Source of the DNA: Archegozetes longisetosus
Lineage: Eukaryota; Arthropoda; Arachnida; Sarcoptiformes; Trhypochthoniidae
DNA length: 64,000 nt
Assembly (NCBI GenBank): GCA_018873245.2
Contig: JAEMBT020000009.1
Span: forward strand, 9,155,288 to 9,219,287
Direction: 5' to 3'
Shown here piece after piece: positions 32,624-43,223 of this stretch. Both the position numbers and the translations under genes were made by a program. How positions within the stretch are numbered: the first letter of the stretch is position 1; each line of letters starts with the position of its first letter. Below the pieces are notes generated by a model. That model made no database searches. It was given only the letters and a program-made list of their open reading frames with translations, and had not been told where the DNA came from.

Positions 32624-34510
32624 TGAGTATTTTAATCAGAGATTCAACCCTTAGTAACTGTTTATATTACTATAAAAACTTGAATCTTAAAGTTTTTCTT
32701 TAATTAAATAAATCTTAATTTTTCCTTCAGGCGATCAGAACCTCATTAAAATGATTGCAAAATTGAGCAGTTGTTGAGGCTATTTAAGCTTTTATCCATA
32801 ATTTCCAGAAAATTAAATGATTTGTGTGAAGAGCTAATTGGAAGGAAGACTGTATGTGTACTGCATCCAAGAGTAGGAATCAAATTTGATTTAATAAGAA
32901 AACTTGAAAGTTAAGTTTTTCACATACTGACATTGACAGTCATTTGAATTGAGTTTTAGATTAAAATACTGCATATCTTTTAATAAACCATTTGTTTGAC
33001 AAGCATTTGAGCTAAAAGTTAGAATAAGGTTCAACACCTGTTCTGTTTTGTTGAGGTAAGATTTCGATTACACCCTAAACTATTACTGCTATTAATTCTA
33101 CTATAATAGAATTATTAACACCTGTTCTATGACTAATAGTATTAACTTTAAGGCCAACTTAAGTTGGAAAGTGAAGAAAAGTGATATGAGTTAAGTTTGG
33201 TAGTGCTAGTGATTATCTGTTATTAAGGGAGCACATTAGTTCTACGACTAAGGCCAAACGAACTAGGATTGGTCTGAGAGTTATATATAGCTCTTCCGGT
33301 TCCCTATAGTCAGTGCAGACTAAGTATTTATAAGGGCTCAGTTTAAACGGTTTCAGTATCAGTAATACGTTATGTTCAGACATTTTCTTTGTCATGATTG
33401 CGAGCGTTAGTTTTTAATTAATTTAGGTTCATTTTTACAATGACCTAACTTGATTTAATTGAATTACTTAATAATGTTCCATTAATCTACTTAAGATCTA
33501 ATTTACATGAATAATTATTTCATATATTTTGTTGTAACTTGATTTTTAAGTTACTAACTCACCCAAACCATTCACAAGTTGTAAATCAAACTTATGGTAA
33601 GTCTTATTATAATTGCTTCGATTATTAGTTAGTAAATTGTATATGATGAGTATTTTAATGACAAGCATATGACTGAATGTTAATTGATGTCTAATTTTTA
33701 TCTGATTTATTTAAAATGGTTTTATAAAATTTTTATTTTTCGCTCACTAGAGGCGTGTTTTTAATAATTTTTCTTTTACTCAGTTAATGATCCAGCGAGT
33801 AGTCAATTAATACTTAAATCAAGTCTTCCGTTTATAACAAAAATGGCATCAAAAGAAACCAAAACTGAAACCAAAACAGAAAACAAAGACGAGGTCAGTA
33901 CCAGTGACGAGAAGCAGAAAACAGAAGTGGTCAATGAAGAAACAGTAAGATATCGGGTACTAAGAACTACAGTGGGAACACTGTTTTCGTTGTTGTTTAT
34001 GGCAATTGTGGGTTCAGTAGTTTTCGATGACACCTATTTGAACCTTAATCTACCTGGAAAAGTGAACGCTTTCCAACTGTCCAGTTACTGGCACAAACTC
34101 GAGTTTGTCCTATGCTACCAAATCATTGGTGTCAGTTGGTTATATTTGAACATGCTCTACGTCATCTCCAAACGTGTCACAACTCCTGCTTTCAATCCCA
34201 TGTCAGGTCACGAGGACAAAACTCAGCTGGCCAGGAACATTATGACCAATTCGGTCGAACAGTTCTTGATATCATCGTTCGCACAAATAATTTCAATAAG
34301 TTTTATTGAAGTGAATGTCTTAATAAAGATAATACCATTGATTAACTTTTTGTTCTTGATTGGACGCATAACCTTTTGGTTGGGTTATCCGAAATACCGC
34401 ACATTTGGTTTCATGTGTACTCTTATCCCTAACACACTTCTCATTAATTATAATCTCTTCAAATTCATTCAGAATTTATTCTTTTAAGCTGGTCTGAAGC
34501 ACAAATAATT
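32624..34510 (+). repeat. Duplicated block, copy B (partner at about 12655-14965)
   Basis: About 32627-33240 matches about 12655-13290, and about 33657-34510 matches about 14093-14965. The middle, about 33241-33656, is unique to this copy and holds a 60-codon minus-strand frame (33213-33395, includes LVCTDYREPEELYITL) that I do not recognise. The intervening distance and orientation indicate a direct dispersed duplication of about 20 kb spacing. Confidence 0.8.
33843..34487 (+). CDS. MAPEG-domain / TMEM79-like membrane protein, copy B
   Basis: A single-exon frame of 214 residues, paralogue of 14277-14945. The hydrophilic N-tail is 8 residues shorter, an in-frame change within the KTETK repeat. 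From EVSTSDEKQK onward I count about 15 amino-acid differences in about 199 residues, with only about 6 synonymous changes. The MAPEG-like landmarks (ARNIMTNSVEQFLISSFAQ; LFLIGRITFWLGYP) and all four hydrophobic segments are intact. The promoter-side flank is also shared with copy A but more diverged (roughly 16 differences in 185 bases). Both copies look expressible. Function is unknown beyond membership of the four-helix MAPEG-like fold. Confidence 0.68.
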   Translation: MASKETKTETKTENKDEVSTSDEKQKTEVVNEETVRYRVLRTTVGTLFSLLFMAIVGSVVFDDTYLNLNLPGKVNAFQLSSYWHKLEFVLCYQIIGVSWLYLNMLYVISKRVTTPAFNPMSGHEDKTQLARNIMTNSVEQFLISSFAQIISISFIEVNVLIKIIPLINFLFLIGRITFWLGYPKYRTFGFMCTLIPNTLLINYNLFKFIQNLFF

Positions 34511-34733
34511 TATTCATTATATATAATCATTCGAAAGAATCTCATTTATACTGAATATATATTACATACAAAGTATTTACGCCAATATATATCTATTACT
34601 TAGTTTTGTAAGCCAATTTATATTGATAAAATAAAACTAAAACTAATATAAACAATTCTAAAACTATTCTTTAACTTGTATTTGGTATAAGAAGCGTTTA
34701 TAGATGAAATATTTTCGCTTATACTAAGTTTTA

Positions 34734-35030
34734 TCACTTGAGCTCATTGAACCATAGCTCAATAATCAATAACAAGAGTACTACTGATAAATAAGTGTAA
34801 TCAATTAGCGATAAATATTCTTCATGACTTGCACTTTTGATGATGAAAGTGAGAAATGTGTGTAAAATAGATACTAACATTATTGAAACTGGAATTATTT
34901 GATCAGTTTTTGACTTTATAGTTGGGATCACTATTTCTATTATTACACTAATTAAACCAAATAGTGTCAACGATATGAATATAATTACTGGAATGTAAAG
35001 TAATTTCAATGCTATTTGTGGCCAATACAT
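34734..35030 (-). CDS. Small three-helix membrane protein, unknown
   Basis: A 98-codon ATG frame with three hydrophobic segments (about residues 8-36, 46-64 and 77-92). It starts MYWPQIALKLLY and ends LWFNELK. I recognise no family. In AT-rich DNA, hydrophobic frames arise by chance, but the charge pattern between helices (KSKTDQ, KSASHEEY) is protein-like. A second small membrane ORF with a similar YLSVLLIL helix is at 37741-37950, on the other side of XPNPEP3 and on the same strand. Confidence 0.35.
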   Translation of the reverse strand: MYWPQIALKLLYIPVIIFISLTLFGLISVIIEIVIPTIKSKTDQIIPVSIMLVSILHTFLTFIIKSASHEEYLSLIDYTYLSVVLLLLIIELWFNELK

Positions 35031-35565
35031 TAATTATCAGTTATTGATTTTCAATCACTTTAAGTATGAACTATTGAGTGAAAGCGTTGTGTTGAATAAA
35101 TACTGGATTTTCAACATATTGACGAAAACTTAGCCATGGATTGAAAATGTTGTCTCAATTGACTAATTCTTGTTATTTTGAGAGAGAAAACAAAATCAAC
35201 ACTAGACACTTTAGATCATCATTTTCTAAACTCTAAGTGAAATAAAGACACGAACAAAGTTAACAAATAAGCGACTGAAAGTTAAGAGTGAGTATAAAAT
35301 TGTTATTTGACTAAAAGCAGTTGATTTCATAAGGTATCTGATATTAAACAGTTAAATACACTGAACATACAGTGCAACGATATCACAAATCCAAGGTAAC
35401 AATCCAACTATCTATCGTCATGCTAATTAAATTAAAAATTTTAGTAATCTAAACTTATTATCAGACTTTCAACTTTACTCTTTTATTCATATCCATTTAC
35501 ATCAATTTATTAAATCTGTTAAATTAGTTGATAATATCTAATACTATTTGTAAATTTAATACTAT
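35031..35565. other. Intergenic region, 3' flank of XPNPEP3
   Basis: AT-rich, between the small membrane ORF and the last XPNPEP3 codon. No gene is recognised. Confidence 0.5.
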
Positions 35566-37475
35566 TCATAAGAGATTCGGCATATGAGGACAGTCTTTAG
35601 TTAACACCTCTAACTGATTATCATAATTGAGAAGTAGATCGTCTTCAACACGCATTCCTATTCCTTTAAATTCAGGTTTAATTATATGACTTTTATGGAA
35701 ATAGAGACCAGGCTCTACAGTGAAGCACATGCCAGGCTTTAGAGGAATATTGCGAGACATTGTTGGACAGTCGTGAACATCCAAACCTAATCGTTTGACG
35801 ATAAAAAGAATAAATTTAATTAGTACTTGTGTTTCTACTTATCAAAACCGTTCATATTGAAACTAAGAGCCATATTCTGAGTTCTGTCTTAAGCTTGATC
35901 TCGACGAAAGTTAGACTGAGTGCTACCAAAATTTGTATTTCAAGTCTAACTTTCGTCGAGATCAAGCTTGAGACAGAACTCAGAATATGGCTCTAAAGCT
36001 ATCAAATAGTTGGCCAAGTTGAATAGAACTAAGAGAAATAACACTAATTAGTCCTTATAAAGAAAATTGTTATATTAACCCAAATAGTGTGAGACGTGAT
36101 GTGGACAAAATCGATATGCGAGAGTTGCAGCCTCTTGCGCTGACAACGTAATGTCGAGTACTTTAAAATCCATCAACACTTTTCCGAGTAAAGTGCACAT
36201 TAATCTAAACAGGAGGTCCAGCGACATCATCGGGTCTGCAGATATGGCAGAAATCAGATCCTTTTGGACTTCACAAAGCGCTTCATAGAGTTCATGACGA
36301 AGTCTATGGTTCTTGAAGTTGCCATTTATGGGCCACGTTCTGGTAATGTCTGAATTATATCCATCGACATCTTCGCAACCACCGTCTGTTAGAACCCAAT
36401 CATTGGCTGAGCTGAATTTATCATTACATCCATAATGAATAATAGTTGATCTGTGACCAGAGCCACATACGGTAGGAAATGAAAGTTTACGTGCGCCATT
36501 CATGCGAGTTTCAAACTCGAACTTAGCCGCAATCTGCGACTCATTAATGAGATTATTGAAAGACATGGACTTGGTCCATTTCATAGTATTAAGCATAGCT
36601 TGAGAACCAATACGACACACTCTTCTCATTGCCTCGCACTCAGACTTGGACTTAGTCACTCTCAACTGTTCTATAAATGGAGAGACTTGCTGTATTGCTG
36701 ATTTTGAGCTCAGACTTGATAGTTTACTTAGATGACCGGTAAGTCTTTCAACACTTTCATTACTGTTTGTATTGTTTGCTGATCCGTTACCATTACTAAG
36801 ACCAGATCGAGAGACAAATATATGTCTATTACCGTTCTGTTCGCCAATAAATTGATCCAATTGAGATAAATCTCTCAAATCATCGCAAATACCATTAATC
36901 CAAAGTGAATGTTCTCTAATATCTTGTCCTTCCCACAGTTCTTGACTCATATCAACAAATGGCGCAAACAAAACACTCCTAACTGGGACTCCATTACCAC
37001 CAACAATGGCAAGAACACAATCAGAAGACTGATGACTAGTAAAACCAGTCAAATAAATAAAATCAGAGTTTTGTTTGAAATGAAGTGTTGGTATTTTAGT
37101 GTCTGCTTGTAGTTGACGCGAACAACTGCTAATTAGTACCAGACTTGATTTATGTTTGTGATACGAACACTTGTCTATTAGTTTTATTAGATTTGATTGT
37201 CGCAGACGTATTTCTTCGCATCCTATTAGTCGTTCAGTTATGTTGTTTTGTGATGGATGAGTTGTGGAGGACTGTGATAGAGTTGTGGAGGACTCTGATA
37301 GAGTTGTAGCGGACTCTGATAGTGTTGTAGTGGACTCTGATAGTGTTGTAGCTGACTTTGATAGTGGTATTTCTTGCGATAGTTGTATGGGAGAGTTAGA
37401 TGAAAACAATCTTCTAGCTGACCCACTATTGGATTTAAACAATAATACTAACTGAGAACGAAACAAATGATTCAT
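35566..37475 (-). CDS. XPNPEP3: Mitochondrial Xaa-Pro aminopeptidase 3
   Basis: Removes the N-terminal residue ahead of proline; the mitochondrial form (Icp55 in yeast) trims imported proteins. Two exons on the minus strand, 37475-36080 and 35786-35566, joined in phase 1 to restore HYLGLDVHDCP; 538 residues. The N-terminus (MNHLFRSQLVLLFKSNSGSARRLFSS) is a mitochondrial-targeting type. The creatinase/aminopeptidase P fold keeps all five metal ligands: Asp364 (LTDGGCE), Asp376 (NSDITRTWP), His463 (HHVSHYLG), Glu490 (TVEPGLY) and Glu513 (MRVEDD). A Ser/Thr-rich insert at residues 42-72 is encoded by a 21-base minisatellite just after the presumed presequence. The 293-base intron contains a nearly perfect hairpin. 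Overall length is about 30 residues more than the human enzyme, explained by the insert. Confidence 0.97.
35867..35993. repeat. Near-perfect 127-base hairpin MITE in the XPNPEP3 intron
   Basis: Arms of about 51 bases with a single mismatch (t in the left arm, c in the inverse of the right) around a loop of about 26 bases. The ends read GAGCCATATTCTGAG and CTCAGAATATGGCTC and are flanked by TAA on both sides (35864-35866 and 35994-35996). A 3-base TAA duplication is what PIF/Harbinger-type MITEs make, so that class is a candidate. Confidence 0.88.
37261..37365. repeat. 21-base minisatellite, five units, inside XPNPEP3
   Basis: Five 21-base units beginning GTTGT(G/A)G and ending GATAG(A/T). 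On the minus strand they encode seven-residue repeats of the type TTLSESA. The unit length keeps the frame, so unit number can vary without breaking the gene. Confidence 0.9.
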
Positions 37476-37740
37476 ATTGAAGCTATAAAGTAAAACAAAT
37501 ATTTAAAACAAATATTATATTAATTATAAATGTTCAATTTAGAATGATCGAATGAGTGAATAAATGTCATATCATTTCGTTATATCTTTATTCATTAGAT
37601 ATTATTATGCAATCATTTGACTATGCTATTTTCTCTAAGGGATCGTTTTCTTATTGCTTTTACTACTCTTTTCCTTCTTGTTTCTGATTTTTGTTTTACT
37701 TTTATTTAACTTTTGTTTTGTACTTAATTTTATCATTTAT

Positions 37741-37950
37741 CTAAATTCCGTTTAGAACTATTCTAAGAATAAGCAGAACTGATAAGTACACAAAAATTGT
37801 TATATTTATAACATCCTTAAACTTGATTATTCCGGCAATAGGTATTAACTTTATAAGTAACACGCACATTATGCACATGTCTCCAAATACAAAGTTTGAT
37901 GAGCTTCTAATCTTTATAATCTTTAACTCTAACTTAGCTTCTTGTGTCAT
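37741..37950 (-). CDS. Small membrane-protein ORF, unknown
   Basis: A 69-codon ATG frame with a charged start (MTQEAKLELKIIKIR) and two hydrophobic helices (about residues 22-42 and 48-66). It is divergently placed upstream of nothing and lies 265 bases upstream of the XPNPEP3 start on the same strand. No family is recognised; the C-terminal YLSVLLIL resembles YLSVVLLLL in the ORF at 34734-35030. Confidence 0.25.
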   Translation of the reverse strand: MTQEAKLELKIIKIRSSSNFVFGDMCIMCVLLIKLIPIAGIIKFKDVINITIFVYLSVLLILRIVLNGI

Positions 37951-39627
37951 ATTGATTACGAAATCATTTCGAAATACTGTTTAATCGTATGTTAAGTTGG
38001 ATGATTTGTATATTATCGTTTGGATAATGCTTAAAAACTCATACGAAGCAATTACTGATATAATATATATATAATTGGTTATAGATAACCAAATCATCTT
38101 CATTTTTGTAGAGATAATATTGAGGTAAATGTATTAATAATAAAAATTTATAGATCAGTAATATTTGAGATTCATCAACAAATCATTAGTATTTCCAACG
38201 AGAAGCTGACTTAAGCTAAATATTTCATGACTTATAATAATAAAAATTTAAGTTCATCATTAGGAGTACCGAAATAGCTTTAACATAATCACTACTTACA
38301 CTAATTTACACGAATGTAAACTTACTTCAACCTAAGCCTAATTCGTTTTAAACTAAGCCATACTCATTACAAGCTAAGCCAAACTCATTGCAACATAAGC
38401 CAAACTCATAAAAGAATGTTTAGTGCATCTCCGCTCGACTGATTACGTTTATTAATACTTCTTTACTTCAATCTAAAGTACAAATACTTATACTGAAGCA
38501 AAGAATCGATCGTCTAAAAATGTTAAAATTCTTTTGCCCATTTATCTATTTGGCAAATAAAAAACTGAGTTATATATATCCTGAAAGGTCAACAAATAAG
38601 ATGTTCATTGCATCAACTTGTATCCAATGATTGATGTTGCCAGCAGTCTATGCCAAAACTTTCCAAACCTAATTCGTTTTAGTAAAATCAATAAAAATTT
38701 ACTTTTTTGCAAAATTTCATTTTTCGAAATGTCCAATAAGTTGACCATCTATGTTTCTGCTTAATATCTTTTATCTGTCAGAATTTATGATTAGATTCTG
38801 TTTTGCTGAATAAGTTTAACCTTATCAATTTTCAAACATAATAGGATCAAAACTAATTCATCAACTTTATGACTCCTAAAATTACTCGAATGCCATCAGT
38901 CTTGCAAGTTTAATTTATTCAGTCCACCAAACCCACTGAAAGTTATAACTTTAGAATAGAATTACAACTCATACTCAATGATTTTAAAATGATGTATAGT
39001 TACGGAAAATCATACGCTCTTATTTCGACAATTCTATCAGATCATTATAATTCATTTAACATCGGATCCTATTCTTAATCATTTTAGACAAAAAAAGATT
39101 TAAAGCTAGAATTAAGTTGAAATTGATATGGATTAGAGGGAGGATGATATGGCAACAGTGGTCCCTCGTAGCTATGGATCATTTTAACGTGAGAAGTGTA
39201 CATAAGTTAACTTGAGTTGATTAGATAAATGCATTTTACTTCTATATATCAATTATTTAAATTGAAACATATAGGTTTACTCATTAAATGGAGTCTAGAG
39301 ATCTATTATCTGACTCATTTGAAATTAAGTACTAAATATTTTCTGTAACAAAATAACTTAATAGATTACATACTAAGCAAAGAGTAATGGCGTGTAACTT
39401 AAGCTCATGTATACTTTCAATACTTGTAACATAATACAAAATAGTTGTTGACTTGAATGGAAAGTGAGAGGAGTTCCAAGTTGAATAAGAAAGCTTTAAT
39501 TGAAGGTATCGAATGACCTAAAGGTTTAAGAAAAGGTATAGAATCAGTATTGAAAATATATAGAAAGTTAAGCTAAAGCAGTGAGTTAGCTTGATAATTG
39601 AGTTTAGTACTTTTTTAAGCGTTGCAA
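37951..39627. other. Intergenic region upstream of the Popeye-domain gene
   Basis: No gene is recognised. A short diverged repeat of the type aagccaaactcattgcaac occurs around 38330-38410 (several taagccaaactc words). The final few hundred bases should contain the promoter and 5' UTR of the gene starting at 39628. Confidence 0.5.
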
Positions 39628-40980
39628 ATGCGCAAAACAGGTCTATTGATTTTTAGGCAAAATTCTTGCTGCTTCTGGAAAAGTCAAGTCAAACGCAATC
39701 CTTCTGTTTACAAGACAAAATATGGGCAAAATGGAGAGTTTATGTTTGTTTTAGATCACAATATGTTAACTTATCTACCCCAAAACCAATCATTGTCTCT
39801 TGATAGTTCAAATGTTACAATCAACTCAACTGATGATCAAAAAGAATGCGTTGAATTGCCCGCACAGAGTATACTATTTCAAGCGGCAAATATTTGCTTC
39901 ATAATCTCATATTTGGCACCTAATGGAAAGTACTGCATTCTCTTCATGCACTCCACTCTCACGTTTGGTTTTCTACTTCTCTCAACTTGGGCCTGGAATG
40001 TCATCTGTGGTTCTGGTGTCTTCGGATGGAATTTCACATTCATGATCGTTAACATGGGACAAACATTTTATTTGCTGTACACCATGCGTCAAATCAAATT
40101 CCCAAAAGAGCTGGAAGAAATTTACGAAACAGTGTTTGAACCTGTGATGGTATCGCGAGCTCTTTTCAAAAAGTTAGCAGCAATCGGCCAAATAATGATA
40201 TTACACGCGGGAGAAGCATATGCTATGGAGAACTTGACAAGGACAGATCGACTGGGATTGCTGATATCAGGAAAGTCAGTAAAAGTAATTAGTTGTGGTC
40301 CAAGATGATCAATGTCTTTTATATTTCAGAGTCAACGTAATATCAGGCAATCACTTCCTACACTGCATAGAGCCTCGCCAATTCCTTGACTCACCTGAAT
40401 TCGAGAGCAGTAGAACTGGTACTGAAGACAAGTTCAAAGTTTCCCTCATAGCTGCCACCCCTTGTCGATACATCTTTTGGCAAAGACAATCTTTGGAATA
40501 CCTTTTGATAAAAGAAACTTTTTTGGCCAGTATTTTAAGTCTTATATTAGCGCGTGATATAACCAATAAACTATACGCTATGAATGAAAAGGTGAGAAAA
40601 ATATACTTAGAAATTAACTCGAAAAAGTTCAGACACTATATTAACGAAAATCTGTTTAGATTGTGGCCGACAAAGGATCTCATTTGGATATTCGTTTACC
40701 AATAATCATAACCTCATTATGTAATTCAGCATCAAGTGTAGCATCGAATGAACAACGAACAGATCCACAATCGCCAGTCAGTTCACGATTAGCTTCTCGT
40801 GATAAAGACAAAACACATTCTCCAATTATGTTATTTAAGGGTTCGCGAAGCAAAAGTCTACAAACTAATAGTCTTGGATTGGCTGTTAGCAGCTCTCCAA
40901 GAGCAATAACAAGAGCTGCAGCTCTCCGGTTGTCTCCCAAAGGGATAGCCTCGACCCAACTCAAATCAATGAAGAACTAA
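39628..40980 (+). CDS. Popeye domain-containing cAMP-binding membrane protein
   Basis: Three exons, 39628-40274, 40330-40591 and 40660-40980 (introns of 55 and 68 bases), giving up to 409 residues. A glycosylatable extracellular N-terminus (NVT, NST) is followed by three transmembrane helices (about residues 86-150) and a cytosolic Popeye domain. FLHCIEPRQFLDSPEFESS holds the FLDSPE signature of the phosphate-binding cassette, and FKVSLIA is the second conserved element (FQVT in vertebrates); both contribute to cAMP binding. DITNKLYAMNEKV matches the end of the domain in BVES/POPDC proteins, which act in muscle membranes and modulate ion channels. The C-terminal tail is basic and Ser-rich. 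The start is uncertain: ATG at 39628, or later ATGs at 39742 or 39763, give different N-termini. The vertebrate subtype cannot be assigned. Confidence 0.94.
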
Positions 40981-41209
40981 ACAATGAATTGAGGAATATA
41001 GATATATCTCCAACACATGGAGTCAAATACAAAGTTCATAAATCAAAATGATTGATCTGTAGAGGAAAATATGACAGCTACTAATTGATAATGTGCTCCA
41101 ATAATTTAGTATATTAATATATTTATAAAGAGATAAGTATTGTAACTATGGTCGCCGTCCGTAAGTTACTCTATCCTCCATTAACTCCAACAATGAAACA
41201 ATTCTAGTC

Positions 41210-41329
41210 AAAATAACCATACTAAATTGGTTGTAATTGTTTCAATCTCAAAATGACCATACTAAATTGGTTATAATTGTTTCAATCTCAAAATGATCAT
41301 ACTAAATTGGTTATAATTGTTTCAATCTC
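41210..41329. repeat. 40-base tandem repeat, three units
   Basis: Three 40-base units at 41210-41249, 41250-41289 and 41290-41329. Each reads aaaat-a-cat, then actaaattggtt, then (a/g)taattgtttcaatctc. Units differ at one to three positions, so the array is recent. Confidence 0.95.
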
Positions 41330-42559
41330 GATGTCTTATCGAATTTATTTGTAAATTTTGTTATATTTGATTTAAACTCATGCCAAACTGTTCAATGACT
41401 GTCCTATCGAGTCGTTGTGACATCGATGTGAGTCGTATCACAACGACTGACTCTAATTTCATATTTGAAAAGTCAAGTTCTGTGGAACAAGTTTTTCATT
41501 TGACACAATATTTAGAAATATTTGACTAATGTTTTATACTTATAATCCTTATTTAAGGTATATTCCAATCATTTACTATAATCATTGTATTGATAGTTAT
41601 TTTTTATAAGAAGGAATACTCATTCGCAATGTGTTGTAAAGAATTTACAGTTTGTAAAGACATATAATATATATATATATATATATATTACGAAAATGTT
41701 ATTCTACTTATTTAGTAGGCAAGGATGAGAATATTAAAAATAATAGAATTTAATTTATTATTTCCGATGATTGTTTATCCAACTTTGTTTGGATCGATTA
41801 AGTTCAAAGAAAACTTGTTAGCTTAGAGTTTACAATACTATCTAATTCAATAGGTTATTGTCAATTTCTATAAAGATAGTAATTATTTAGTTTAATTCAT
41901 TGGTTAATAACGCATAAATTTAATAAATAATTGTTATCACAATTTGAATGAATATATTGAATCCATTGAAAAGACAACAAAAGAAAATTGAAAAAGTCAT
42001 AAAAGATAAAAATTACGTAAATTGAAGTTTAAATGCATATGGTAACAAAAGGTTTGACGCGATGAATTTAAAAATTTGAAAAAGTTTTCAAATACTGAAT
42101 TTAGTGAACAATTGCAATTTTTGAATAGAGTAGGCATTATTTTGACATAATGATAGATCTAATTCATTTATAACAGATTAGCTTAGAAATAGCGGTTATT
42201 GTGCGTGACAGTCATTTCAAGTTAAATTATGTTCAAACCTAACCTAACTTAAAACTACGTTTCCCTTTGGTACATTCAACTTTGAAAATATAGCATAAAC
42301 TTAATTTTTCGTATGTTTTAAAACCTTGATTAATCAACATTTATTCTGTACGACAAATAAATGAATTAAGTATAACCTTCTATAAGAAAAAGAAAGCATT
42401 AGAAACTGTTTTGAAAATATAAATTCACCAAATCTTACGAAAAATGAGTACTTAATTGAAATGATTCTCTTGAAAAAGCAAAAAACGCTGCTCTATTTAA
42501 AATGTTATCATAACTGAAGCACTCTAAATTTTGAAGTGATGCTGAAAGGAAAATAATAA

Positions 42560-42740
42560 TCCTAGAGAACAGTCTGCCCAGGTTATAGTGAACTCGAATA
42601 GAGTGAATATCCGTTAAATGTGAAGGATTTGCTCTGCACCAACTGCTCATATAATAGCTGACTGAAGGAGGTTTATAGTAAGTCCTGGTTATAGAGGTTT
42701 GGTTATAGTGGAGGTTTTTGGCTGCACCGACCTGTTCACT
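42560..42740. repeat. Candidate pogo/Tigger-type terminal sequence remnant
   Basis: Repeated words such as ggttatagtgaact, ggttatagaggtttggttatag and gttcactataagtg, plus a cagtctgccc start, resemble the subterminal repeats of pogo/Tigger elements. I see no transposase inside and cannot define both ends. Confidence 0.35.
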
Positions 42741-43223
42741 ATAAGTGACATAGACTGTAGTTGAGAATATAGCTTACTCGTTGATTCATCCGAATTCAAA
42801 ATATTTAGTTGCGTAATAATAGGAAAATATAAACAAAAACTGAAAAATGGGTCAAGGGATTGAATGAAGATCACTTCCGCATATCATCATTGGATAACTT
42901 TCAATTGTTCTCTAAAGTGGAGCTCTTTTGGCAGTAAAGCGAGTGTTAGAGCTATAAACTAAACTAATGTACTGCTTAGTAGATCGGGTCATATATAAAG
43001 TGGTATCTCTAATAGAAATAACATTGGAGATAGTGCTTTATAGCAAACACGCTCGGACATGTCTGGTGAAGCCAGAAATCGGGCGAAGGACATGAGTGAA
43101 TAGGAATTCAATATTATTAGATCAGTTGAAATTGATATTGAAGAATGTTTGGCACTTGTGTGGTAGTGAAGAGATGTGAAAGTTTATACCTAACATCATC
43201 CTTGGACTACAAAACATCCAAAC

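Larger units (their letters stand above)
40981..43223. other. Intergenic region with tandem and transposon-like repeats
   Basis: No gene is supported. It contains a 40-base tandem repeat (41210-41329), an AT dinucleotide run (41667-41688), and a region at about 42560-42740 rich in ggttatag words. Short open frames at 42435-42874 and 43122-43304 overlap these repeats and look spurious. Confidence 0.5.

Noticed and set aside
40680-40964. 94-codon minus-strand frame
   Set aside because: Antisense shadow of exon 3 of the Popeye-domain gene.
41667-41688. AT dinucleotide run as a possible cruciform or origin
   Set aside because: Plain microsatellite; nothing else supports a functional role.
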